Assembly: GCA_002373205.1 (NCBI GenBank)
Contig: DFJV01000087.1
Location: 1-19,652, forward strand
Direction of reading: 5' to 3'
Source of the DNA: Treponema sp. UBA3662
GTDB lineage: Bacteria > Spirochaetota > Spirochaetia > Treponematales > Treponemataceae
Length of the DNA stretch: 19,652 nt
Shown piece after piece: positions 1 to 6,485 of this stretch (positions within the stretch are counted from its first letter, which is position 1; every line of letters begins with the position of its first letter). Under the pieces are notes generated by a model that saw nothing but the letters and a program-made list of their open reading frames with translations, ran no database searches and was not told the DNA's origin. A program made the translations under genes and the position numbers.

Positions 1-345
1 GCTCTTTTAAAGCAGACCTTCCGCCCTGAATTCCTTAACCGCATTGATGAAATCATTATGTTCAACCGCTTGGCCAAGGAAAACATAAAGGGCATTGTCC
101 GCATTCAGCTTGACCGCGTTGTAAGAAGGCTGGAAGAAAGGCGCATTCACCTTGTCTTTGACAAAAGCGCAATAGACTTTATTGCGGATGCTGGCTATGA
201 TCCGTCTTTTGGCGCAAGGCCTGTAAAGAGGGCAATCCAGACCTACGTGGAGAACGCTCTTGCAAAGGATGTGCTTGCCGGAAAGTTCACGGAGAATTCT
301 ACAATAAAGGCATCTGCCTCTGGTGGAAGCATAGTCTTCTCTTAA
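1..345 (+). CDS. clpB: ClpB disaggregase, C-terminal fragment
   Basis: This is the 3' end of a gene that starts before the window; the frame is open from base 1 to the TAA at 343-345 and gives 114 residues. The sequence matches the end of the second AAA+ module of ClpB/Hsp100: an FRPEFLNRIDE stretch (the arginine-finger and sensor-1 neighbourhood), then the small helical D2 subdomain with the sensor-2 motif GARPVKRAI. ClpB is a cytosolic ring-shaped ATPase that pulls polypeptides out of aggregates together with DnaK. The end, without a long acidic tail or a ClpX-like zinc domain, fits ClpB better than ClpA or ClpC, but ClpC cannot be fully excluded from 114 residues. The next promoter begins only 10 bases after the stop, and no terminator is visible between. 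Confidence 0.9.
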   Translation, partial: ALLKQTFRPEFLNRIDEIIMFNRLAKENIKGIVRIQLDRVVRRLEERRIHLVFDKSAIDFIADAGYDPSFGARPVKRAIQTYVENALAKDVLAGKFTENSTIKASASGGSIVFS

Positions 346-355
346 GGCATTCTCT

Positions 356-384
356 TTGACATATATGGGATTTTTTGCTATCAT
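356..384 (+). promoter_or_regulatory. Strong sigma-70-type promoter abutting an ATG
   Basis: A consensus -35 TTGACA (356-361) and a -10 TATCAT (379-384) are separated by exactly 17 bases, with an extended -10 TGC directly upstream of the hexamer. The -10 ends 6 bases before the ATG at 391, so the expected start of transcription is the A of the ATG itself. No Shine-Dalgarno sequence precedes the ATG. This predicts a leaderless mRNA. Confidence 0.8.
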
Positions 385-390
385 CGTTTT

Positions 391-882
391 ATGATGAATA
401 AAAAAGTGTTTGTCTGCCTTGTGTTTTTGGCTCTTGCCCTTCCGCTTTTTGCTGACCGTGGGCTTGGCGGTGAATTTGGCTACTCTCCACTAGGAAGCGA
501 TTCTTCTTGGAGGGCAGGGGTTACTCTTAGGGTAAGCGAATATCCCTTTGTCTTTGGCGTTTTTGGCAACAGTTCACAGGATGAATGGAGTCTTGGCGGC
601 TACATAGACTATTGGATGAACAATCCCAAGCTTTTTGGAATGCTCCATTCATACATGGGACCAGGCCTTGTTTTTTCTACTTATATGGATAAGGATGAAG
701 GGCTTGCACATTTGTTTTTTGGAACACGCCTTGTCCTGGGCGCAAACCTCTTTGTCTTTGACTTTCTTGAAACCTACATGCAGGGGGCTTTAGAATTTGG
801 CCTTAACTTTGCAGGTGATGACGGGCTAAAATTTCCTGCCGCACATTTTCCGCTTACGGCAGGATTCCGCTTTTGGTTTTAA
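391..882 (+). CDS. Small outer-membrane beta-barrel-like protein
   Basis: The product has 163 residues. Residues 1-21 form a clear signal peptide (lysines at 4-5, a hydrophobic core, ending LFA before D22). The mature part alternates short hydrophobic/aromatic strands with Gly/Asp/Asn turns and ends in the aromatic stretch FRFWF, so the last residue is Phe, the usual C-terminal signal of BAM-assembled outer membrane proteins. I read it as an eight-strand-sized outer membrane barrel, but do not recognise a named family and assign no function. Either ATG of the ATGATG doublet (391 or 394) could be the start; 391 coincides with the predicted transcription start of the promoter at 356-384. It follows clpB on the same strand but should be transcribed independently. 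Confidence 0.75.
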   Translation: MMNKKVFVCLVFLALALPLFADRGLGGEFGYSPLGSDSSWRAGVTLRVSEYPFVFGVFGNSSQDEWSLGGYIDYWMNNPKLFGMLHSYMGPGLVFSTYMDKDEGLAHLFFGTRLVLGANLFVFDFLETYMQGALEFGLNFAGDDGLKFPAAHFPLTAGFRFWF

Positions 883-941
883 ATGATTGTCATAAAAACG
901 CTTGTTATGTGGATGCCCGCACTGGGGCGCAAGGAAAGAAA

Positions 942-1535
942 ATGAATAAAAAAGTAAAAAAAACACTATTTGGATTTTGTTTTCTTTTTTTATGTTCTTT
1001 AGTTTATGTTGAATGCACCAATAAGAAATTTATAATCTATCCAAGGGAAAATGATTTTTCGCTGGAAAATAATATTGTTGCAAGTGTAAGACATCAGGAA
1101 AGTTGGATTTACATTGATATAGGGACTTTTTTTGATAAATATGGTATAAATTGCGATTTACATTTTTCATACGAAGAAATTCCTGATGAAATAAAAATAA
1201 CAAGATTTGATTTAGAAATTCCATCCAAGAAATTGAAGATTCAAAAACAATTGGATTCTTCATGTTATATCGGAGAAAAATTAGGATATAATGTGCTTGG
1301 TAAGAATGAAACAATTCTTGTAGAAGATATGCTAACTTTTTATAAAATAAAGCACAAAAATCCATTTACACAAGTATACCTTTATTGGCGCTTATATAAT
1401 GCTAAAGAATGTTTTCTTACTTATGAAATTGAATATAAGATAAAAAACAATACCTATTCAACCGAAATCAAATTTCCTTTTACTATGAAACCTCATACAT
1501 CCATACGATTCATTGATACAGCCCTGAGTGTATAG
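942..1535 (+). CDS. Orphan secreted or membrane-anchored protein, AT-rich
   Basis: The product has 197 residues from the ATG at 942, which is preceded by an AAGGAAAG Shine-Dalgarno; an upstream in-frame start at 873 lacks one and would overlap the previous gene. Residues 1-25 are a basic start followed by a hydrophobic stretch (MNKKVKKTLFGFCFLFLCSL), either a signal peptide or an N-terminal anchor. A cysteine at 25 after YVE could be a loose spirochaetal lipobox, although Glu at -1 is unfavourable. The rest is hydrophilic and rich in Lys, Ile, Tyr and Glu with no motif that I recognise. Base composition is visibly more AT-rich than in every neighbouring gene, which suggests acquisition or relaxed constraint. 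No convincing promoter of its own is visible, so it may be transcribed with the outer membrane protein 59 bases upstream. Confidence 0.7.
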   Translation: MNKKVKKTLFGFCFLFLCSLVYVECTNKKFIIYPRENDFSLENNIVASVRHQESWIYIDIGTFFDKYGINCDLHFSYEEIPDEIKITRFDLEIPSKKLKIQKQLDSSCYIGEKLGYNVLGKNETILVEDMLTFYKIKHKNPFTQVYLYWRLYNAKECFLTYEIEYKIKNNTYSTEIKFPFTMKPHTSIRFIDTALSV

Positions 1536-1591
1536 CAAAAGGAAAAAAGTATTTTATTAAAGAGCCTATTGAACGACTTTTCATCGTTTGT

Positions 1592-1614
1592 AAAAAAAGA
1601 AGCGTCATCTTCTT
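1592..1614 (-). terminator. Possible weak terminator after rlmJ
   Basis: Read on the minus strand, a 6-bp stem AAGAAG/CTTCTT with a 6-base loop is followed by seven T residues (1598 down to 1592). It lies about 107 bases after the rlmJ stop. The stem has only two G-C pairs, so this call is weak. The spacer 1536-1721 holds nothing else I can support. Confidence 0.35.
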
Positions 1615-1721
1615 AAAAAAATATTAAACAGATTTTATAATCTATAAGAGAAAAAAATCACATCACATGCACTTCAAAGCCGATGACATGTCAAGCACGA
1701 CACGGTTTAAGTACGTTGTTC

Positions 1722-2609
1722 TTAGACCAGGATTTTTTTTAGGACGGATGCAACTTTTTCCATCTTTTCTTTTACTTGCCAAGGCGGATTAATAAGGAAC
1801 ATACCGCTTCCATAGAGGTGGGCGTTGCTGTCCTGGTCAAGTTCATTTGGATTTTTAAAAGCCATTTCAAGTCTTACCGTCTGAACTTGGTTCAAACCCA
1901 GCTTTACGTAGTCTTCCAGTGAGCTTAGCATTTGAGCCGTCTCATTTTTTCTTCTTAGCAAGAGCGGATACCAAACCGCAATAACTGCCGTGTTCCATTT
2001 TTTGTGGGCATTTTTTATTGCTTCCGTTACTTTTTTGTAGTCGGATGCGTCTTCGTAGCTTGGGTCGCAAAGTATGAGCCCCCGCTTTATCTTTGGTGGT
2101 GTAAGGGCGTTAAGTGCTGTGTATGAGTCTTCTATTTTTATTACTGGTTTTACCGGGCATTTTTCTTCTGCGCATGAACCGTCTTCCCTTGTTCTTAAAA
2201 GAGTCATCTTCATGTTTTCTTCTAGGTTCTTTGCTGCCTGGGGATGCATTTCCGTTAGGAAAAGCGCGTCTCCATTTCTCATGTAAAGCCTTGCAATTTC
2301 CGGGCTTCCAGCATAAAGTCCGTTCTTTAGATATGGCTCTTCTGCCTTAAGGTATTCCTTCATTCCCTCCGGAAGGGTAATGCTGTGTATGGAACAGAAT
2401 TCAAAAAGCTTTTTTATTCCGCTTTCGGCCTCTCCGGTTTTTAAAAGGCGCTCGTCATTCAGGGCATAAAGGGCTGAGCCTGCGTGCATGTCTATTACCG
2501 TAAAGGGCTTGTCCTTTTTGCAGAGGCTTTCCAAGATTAGCGTAAGGCAGACGTGCTTAAAAATGTCCGCGTGGTTTCCTGCATGGTATTCGTGCTGGTA
2601 AGAAAACAT
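1722..2609 (-). CDS. rlmJ: 23S rRNA (adenine-N6) methyltransferase RlmJ
   Basis: The 295-residue product matches RlmJ (YhiR) from end to end. RlmJ uses S-adenosylmethionine to methylate N6 of A2030 (E. coli numbering) in 23S rRNA. Visible landmarks are the family start FSYQHEYHAGNHADIFKH, the SAM-binding VIDMHAG (residues 38-44), TEMHP near 119-123 and the catalytic motif IV at 182-185. Tyr4, His6 and Lys18, conserved in the family, are present. Motif IV reads DPSY rather than the usual DPPY, an uncommon substitution beside the catalytic Asp182. The ATG overlaps the nadE stop by one base (TAATG) and has a GAGGAG Shine-Dalgarno inside the end of nadE, so the two genes should be translationally coupled. 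Length is near that of the E. coli protein (about 280). Confidence 0.93.
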   Translation of the reverse strand: MFSYQHEYHAGNHADIFKHVCLTLILESLCKKDKPFTVIDMHAGSALYALNDERLLKTGEAESGIKKLFEFCSIHSITLPEGMKEYLKAEEPYLKNGLYAGSPEIARLYMRNGDALFLTEMHPQAAKNLEENMKMTLLRTREDGSCAEEKCPVKPVIKIEDSYTALNALTPPKIKRGLILCDPSYEDASDYKKVTEAIKNAHKKWNTAVIAVWYPLLLRRKNETAQMLSSLEDYVKLGLNQVQTVRLEMAFKNPNELDQDSNAHLYGSGMFLINPPWQVKEKMEKVASVLKKILV

Positions 2610-4639
2610 TAGAGGCTCCTCTCCAGTTCCTCAATCTCCTTTAGCCAGAGGTTTGCGCTAGAATCGCTCGGCATTCTCCAGTCTCCGCGCGGGGAAAGGC
2701 TTACCGTACCAACCTTGGCTCCGTCCGGCATGCAGCTTCTCTTGAACTGCTGACCAAAGAACCTTTTGTAGAAGCTCTTTAGCCACTTTAGGATTGTTTC
2801 TGCAGGATATTCGCTTCTGTCCTTGAATGCAACTTTGGCAAGGAAGAAAATCTTTTTTGGGGAGTAGGCTCGGCGCAACATGTAGTAGAGGAAGAAGTCA
2901 TGCAGTTCGTAGGGGCCAACGAGTTCCTCCGTCTTTTGGCTGATTGTTCCCTTTTCCGGCGGAAGTAGCTCTGGGCTTACTGGTGTGTCAAGTATGTCTT
3001 TTAGGACTTTGCAAAGTTCTGAGTTCCCTGACTGTTCTGCTTCGTCTGCAAAGTAGTCAACAAGGTAGCGCACAAGGGTCTTGGGAATGGATGCGTTCAC
3101 TCCGTACATGGACATGTGGTCTCCGTTGTAGGTGCACCAGCCAAGGGCAAGTTCGCTTAAGTCTCCGGTTCCTATTACGATTCCGCCTGTTTTGTTTGCT
3201 ATGTCCATAAGAATTTGCGTGCGTTCGCGGGCCTGGCAGTTTTCGTAGGTTACGTCATGAAGGTTTTCGTCCTGGCCAATATCTTTAAAGTGCTGGAGAA
3301 CGGCTTTTTTTATGTCCACTTCCTTTAGGGTTGCCTGTGTTTTTTGCGCAAGGGAGCATGCGTTTCCGTAGGTGCGTCCCGTTGTTCCAAAGCAGGGCAT
3401 TGTTATGCACCATATTCCGCTTCTGTCCAGGGAGCATTTGTCAAAGGCACGGCATGTTACCAAAAGGGCAAGGGTTGAATCCAAGCCTCCGCTAAGACCG
3501 ATGACGGCATTTTTTGCGTGGATGTGGCGGAGTCTTTTTGCAAGGCCTTCTGCCTGAAGCTCTATTACTTCCCGGCAGCGTTCGCTTCTTTTTTCTTTGT
3601 CGGAAGGAACGAAGGGGTGGGGATCTATGAAGCCTAAGAAGTCACTTGCGTCATTTTTCTTGCCGTCTGAACCGGCTGAGAATCCTATTGAAGCTTGCGG
3701 ATTCTGTCTGTCTTTAAATTCTATAAATACTGAATGGTAGTCGCTTGAAGGATCTGCCCCGATTTTTGCGGAGCTTGCGGCATAGGTTGTAGTGCGGAGC
3801 CTTTCGTTCTGAATGAGTTCCATGTCAAGGTCGCAGCAGAGGAGTTTTGAGCAGTCGGAGAAAAGCTTTGATTCCGCCTTGATTGAACCGTTCAATGCTA
3901 TGATGTTGTGGCCGCCAAAGACCATGTCTGTAGTGCTTTCGTCCCGGCCTGCATCTGCGTAGAGGTAGGCTGTTATTGTCTTTGCGGACTGGGCTTTTAC
4001 AAGGGTACGGCGGTATTCTGCCTTTCCAATGACTTCGTTGCTTGCGCTAAGGTTTGCGATAACGGTTGCATTGTTAAGGGCGTGTAGGGTGGATGGCGAA
4101 AGTGGCACCCAAAGGTCTTCGCATATTTCCGCTGCGATTTTAATTTGCGGATTGTTTTTGTCTTCTATTAAAATGTCTGTTCCAAAGGGAACTTCGCTGA
4201 ATTCTTCGTTTATGTAAACCGGCTGCTGAATTTTGCCCTGGGCAGGAGAGAACCAGCGCCTTTCGTAGAATTCAGAATAGTTTGGTATGAAGGTTTTTGG
4301 TACCAGGGCAAGGATTTTTCCCCGGTAGATAAAAGCCGCACAGTTAAAAAGGGCATTGTTCAGTCTAAAGGGGAGTCCCACTGCTGCAAGTACGGATGTG
4401 CCTTCCGTCTCTTTTGCAATTTTTACGAGGGCTTCCAGGGAAGAATCAAGAAGCTTGTCCTGCAAAAAGAGATCCTGGCAGGTGTAGCCCGTGATGCAAA
4501 GCTCTGGAAAAACAAGGAGCTTTACGTCTTTTTTGTCTGCTTCGTTAATTGCGCTAACGATTTGTCCGGCATTATAATCGCAGTCTGCGATGGCAAGGGC
4601 TGGGCTTACGCATCCAACCCGGAAAATTCCATACATCAT
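2609..4639 (-). CDS. nadE: Glutamine-dependent NAD+ synthetase
   Basis: The 676-residue product has the two-domain layout of glutamine-hydrolysing NAD+ synthetases: an N-terminal nitrilase-type glutaminase and a C-terminal ATP-pyrophosphatase synthetase. It catalyses the last step of NAD+ synthesis, amidating nicotinic acid adenine dinucleotide with ammonia from glutamine at the cost of ATP. The glutaminase triad is visible as Glu46 (FPELCITGY), Lys115 (VPKTFIPNY) and Cys173 (AEICEDLW). The ATP-binding P-loop SGGLDS is at 383-388. The frame is open upstream to 4675, but I place the start at the ATGATG doublet at 4639/4636, because a TATAAT -10 ends 6 bases before it and the longer version would begin upstream of the transcription start. 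No Shine-Dalgarno is present. It is the first gene of an operon with rlmJ. Confidence 0.93.
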   Translation of the reverse strand: MMYGIFRVGCVSPALAIADCDYNAGQIVSAINEADKKDVKLLVFPELCITGYTCQDLFLQDKLLDSSLEALVKIAKETEGTSVLAAVGLPFRLNNALFNCAAFIYRGKILALVPKTFIPNYSEFYERRWFSPAQGKIQQPVYINEEFSEVPFGTDILIEDKNNPQIKIAAEICEDLWVPLSPSTLHALNNATVIANLSASNEVIGKAEYRRTLVKAQSAKTITAYLYADAGRDESTTDMVFGGHNIIALNGSIKAESKLFSDCSKLLCCDLDMELIQNERLRTTTYAASSAKIGADPSSDYHSVFIEFKDRQNPQASIGFSAGSDGKKNDASDFLGFIDPHPFVPSDKEKRSERCREVIELQAEGLAKRLRHIHAKNAVIGLSGGLDSTLALLVTCRAFDKCSLDRSGIWCITMPCFGTTGRTYGNACSLAQKTQATLKEVDIKKAVLQHFKDIGQDENLHDVTYENCQARERTQILMDIANKTGGIVIGTGDLSELALGWCTYNGDHMSMYGVNASIPKTLVRYLVDYFADEAEQSGNSELCKVLKDILDTPVSPELLPPEKGTISQKTEELVGPYELHDFFLYYMLRRAYSPKKIFFLAKVAFKDRSEYPAETILKWLKSFYKRFFGQQFKRSCMPDGAKVGTVSLSPRGDWRMPSDSSANLWLKEIEELERSL

Positions 4640-4645
4640 GTTTTG

Positions 4646-4675
4646 ATTATAGCGCATAAGTATGTAGAAATTCAA
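4646..4675 (-). promoter_or_regulatory. nadE promoter, leaderless architecture
   Basis: On the minus strand, -35 TTGAAT (4675-4670) and a consensus -10 TATAAT (4651-4646) are 18 bases apart. Six bases separate the -10 from the ATG at 4639, so the predicted transcription start is the start codon. This supports the shortened nadE start. Confidence 0.7.
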
Positions 4676-4691
4676 TATTGGGGCCTTGTCC

Positions 4692-4728
4692 GCTCGCTTC
4701 GCGAGCTACCGAGTTACTTCGTAACTCG
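4692..4728. repeat. Two tandem stem-loops with GAA/TTC loops
   Basis: GCTCGC-TTC-GCGAGC (4692-4706) is followed three bases later by CGAGTTAC-TTC-GTAACTCG (4710-4728). Both are perfect inverted repeats (6 and 8 bp) with the same three-base loop. On the minus strand the first contains GCGAAGC, a sequence known to form an unusually stable DNA mini-hairpin. There is no T-run on either side, so these are not ordinary terminators. Confidence 0.75.
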
Positions 4729-4737
4729 CGGATTTAT

Positions 4738-4843
4738 TTGCTAACACCAATCAGCCTTGGGGCGTTGCGGGGCTTTGCAAAGAGACTGCCCCGCAGAAGG
4801 GGTAGGACGCAACGAAGTGCGGCCGCAGGGGAAGGCTTTCCCC
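4738..4843. repeat. Dispersed palindromic repeat, copy 1 (nadE/tyrS spacer)
   Basis: This intergenic block starts with TTGCTAACACCAATCAG (4738-4754), shared at 15 of 17 positions with 13683-13699. It contains an 8-bp inverted repeat TGCGGGGC/GCCCCGCA (4766-4773 and 4788-4795), the motif GCAACGAAGTGCGG (4809-4822) that recurs in variant form at 13750 and 18849, and the hairpin GGGGAA-GGCT-TTCCCC (4828-4843). It is GC-rich compared with the surrounding spacer and appears non-coding. I read it as one copy of a genome-dispersed element. Confidence 0.6.
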
Positions 4844-4853
4844 TCCTTGGTAA

Positions 4854-4882
4854 TTGTAATTTTTGTTGTAAAATGCTACTAT
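4854..4882 (+). promoter_or_regulatory. tyrS promoter
   Basis: -35 TTGTAA (4854-4859), a 17-base spacer, and an extended -10 TGC-TACTAT (4874-4882). The predicted start near 4889 gives a leader of about 38 bases that includes the tyrS Shine-Dalgarno AAGGAAAG. The leader is too short for a T-box riboswitch and I see none upstream. Confidence 0.55.
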
Positions 4883-4926
4883 CTCTAGCAATTACTTTTT
4901 GTAAGACTAAAATTAAGGAAAGAACT

Positions 4927-6150
4927 ATGACTTTGTATGAAGATTTAAAATGGCGCGGACTTATTAAAGATGTTGCTGGAGAAGAGAGCGAGCTGCAGAA
5001 GGTTTTGGACGGAAAGCCTTTTGCCTTTTACTGGGGAACAGACCCTACGGCGGACAGCCTTCACCTTGGCCATTATTCATCATTGTGCATGGCAAAAAGA
5101 CTCTGCAACGCGGGACACCATCCGGTACTTCTCTGCGGTGGTGCAACCGGGCGCATTGGGGACCCCCGTCCTACGACCGAGCGTGAGATTATTTCGGAAG
5201 AAGCTGTTAACAGCAACATCAAGTCAATTCAGGCTCAGGTAGACAGGCTTTTGGAAGGCAGGGCAGAGCTTGTAGACAACTATGACTGGATGAAGGACTA
5301 CACGCTTCTTAATTTTATGCGCGACATAGGAAAGTACATAAACGTAAACTACATGCTGGACAAGGACATAATCCGCCGCCGTCTTGAAAGCGGAATTACT
5401 TGGGCGGAATTTTCATATACCTTGCTTCAGGGTTACGACTTCCTTCACCTCTATGAAACAAAGAACTGCATAATGCAGGTTGCTGGTAGCGACCAGTGGG
5501 GTAACATTACGACCGGTGTTGACCTTATCCGCAAGATGCTGAACAAGACCGCTTATGCATTTACCATGCCTCTTATCCTTGACCCTAGCGGAAAGAAGTT
5601 TGGCAAGAGCGAAGGAAATGCACTGTGGCTTGACAAGTCAAAGACTTCTCCCTACCAGATTTACCAGTACCTCTATAACAGCGACGACTCCAAGGTGATT
5701 GAATACCTTAAGGTCTTTACTTTCCTTCCACGCGAGCAGATTGAAGAGATTTGCGCTCAACAGAAGGAGCATCCCGAAACACGCATTGCACAGAAGACTC
5801 TTGCCTACGAGGTTGTAAAGGACATTCACGGTAAGGAAGAAGCAGACAATGCGGTTGCCGGTGCAAAGGCTGCATTCGGTGGCGGCGGTGACAAGTCCCA
5901 GATGCCCACGGTTGAACTTTCCAAGGCTGAATTTGATGCCGGAGTTAACGCCTGCGACCTTTTCTTTAACACAAAGCTTTGCGCAACAAAGTCAGATGCC
6001 CGCCGCCTGATTCAGCAGGGTGGGGCAAGTGTTAACGGAAATGCCGTTACGGACGTAAAGGCTGTCTTTAAGACTTCCGATGCGGACAAGGACGGAGAAT
6101 TTGTTGTAAAGGCCGGAAAGAAGAAGTTCTGCCGCGTTGTTCTAAAATAG
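4927..6150 (+). CDS. tyrS: Tyrosyl-tRNA synthetase
   Basis: The 407-residue cytosolic enzyme charges tRNA-Tyr with tyrosine using ATP. The class I signature is HLGH at 46-49 and the second motif is KFGKS at 224-228, the usual TyrS form of KMSKS. The tyrosine-pocket stretch YTLLQGYDFLHLY and the VAGSDQWGN motif (186-193) are intact, and an S4 RNA-binding domain closes the protein (about 340-400; SDARRLIQQGGASVNG). Length is typical of the bacterial enzyme. The start at 4927 has AAGGAAAG five bases upstream; the frame stays open to 4678 but only through the repeat block, so the longer version is rejected. No T-box leader is visible. Confidence 0.95.
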   Translation: MTLYEDLKWRGLIKDVAGEESELQKVLDGKPFAFYWGTDPTADSLHLGHYSSLCMAKRLCNAGHHPVLLCGGATGRIGDPRPTTEREIISEEAVNSNIKSIQAQVDRLLEGRAELVDNYDWMKDYTLLNFMRDIGKYINVNYMLDKDIIRRRLESGITWAEFSYTLLQGYDFLHLYETKNCIMQVAGSDQWGNITTGVDLIRKMLNKTAYAFTMPLILDPSGKKFGKSEGNALWLDKSKTSPYQIYQYLYNSDDSKVIEYLKVFTFLPREQIEEICAQQKEHPETRIAQKTLAYEVVKDIHGKEEADNAVAGAKAAFGGGGDKSQMPTVELSKAEFDAGVNACDLFFNTKLCATKSDARRLIQQGGASVNGNAVTDVKAVFKTSDADKDGEFVVKAGKKKFCRVVLK

Positions 6151-6223
6151 ATTTGATTTTTTGCATAAGCCCCGGGGGAATTGTCTTCCGGGGACTTGCT
6201 TGCTGTGTGGAGCCTGCTGTCCG

Positions 6224-6253
6224 AGATGCGGAAAGATGCTGAAAGATGCGGAA
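6224..6253. repeat. Three tandem 10-bp direct repeats
   Basis: AGATGCGGAA (6224-6233), AGATGCTGAA (6234-6243) and AGATGCGGAA (6244-6253) are perfectly contiguous, differ at one base, and lie just upstream of the GAGGAG Shine-Dalgarno of the next gene. The 10-bp period places the repeats on the same face of the helix, as in tandem regulator sites, but no clear -10/-35 is visible nearby and the repeats could equally act in the mRNA leader. Confidence 0.7.
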
Positions 6254-6268
6254 AATTGAGGAGAGAAA

Positions 6269-6484
6269 ATGGAATTAATACTTTTGGCACTTCCTGTCAT
6301 AGCAGTTTTGACACTTGTAATTTCTATTATACAGTTTTGCAGGACAAGTAAGGGGAATGCCGCTAGAAGAAAATCCTTAAAAAAACGCATTATAATTTCT
6401 GCGATAATTATTTTACTGTGGATTCTGGCTGTCGGGGGATTTTTATTCCTTATCATGTATTCAATCGCTGTTCACGGAATGTGA
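6269..6484 (+). CDS. Small two-helix membrane protein
   Basis: The 71-residue product has two predicted membrane helices (about 2-22 and 40-65) separated by a strongly basic loop (RTSKGNAARRKSLKKR), which by the positive-inside rule should be cytoplasmic, placing both ends outside. The ATG has a good Shine-Dalgarno (GAGGAGAG). The stop is one base before the ATG of the PstS-like gene, so the two are almost certainly one transcript and probably co-translated. No family is recognised; the pairing suggests a role with the binding protein. Confidence 0.7.
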   Translation: MELILLALPVIAVLTLVISIIQFCRTSKGNAARRKSLKKRIIISAIIILLWILAVGGFLFLIMYSIAVHGM

Positions 6485-6485
6485 T

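Noticed and set aside
873..941. An N-terminal extension of the AT-rich orphan gene
   Set aside because: It overlaps the end of the outer membrane gene, has no Shine-Dalgarno, and would bury the signal sequence.
1613..1720. A possible plus-strand promoter (TTAAAA-17-TATAAT, 1613-1641) and small RNA after the orphan gene
   Set aside because: The DNA there is so AT-rich that such matches are expected by chance, and no terminator or stable structure follows on the plus strand.
4678..4926. An N-terminal extension of tyrS of 83 residues
   Set aside because: It would translate the tandem hairpins and repeat block and lie upstream of the promoter; the ATG at 4927 has a good Shine-Dalgarno and gives a standard TyrS.
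6170..6205. A GC-rich hairpin after tyrS (CCCCGG...CCGGGG) as a terminator
   Set aside because: There is an inverted repeat with a bulge, but no T-run follows it, so I cannot support a terminator; the tyrS transcript may continue into the two-gene unit.
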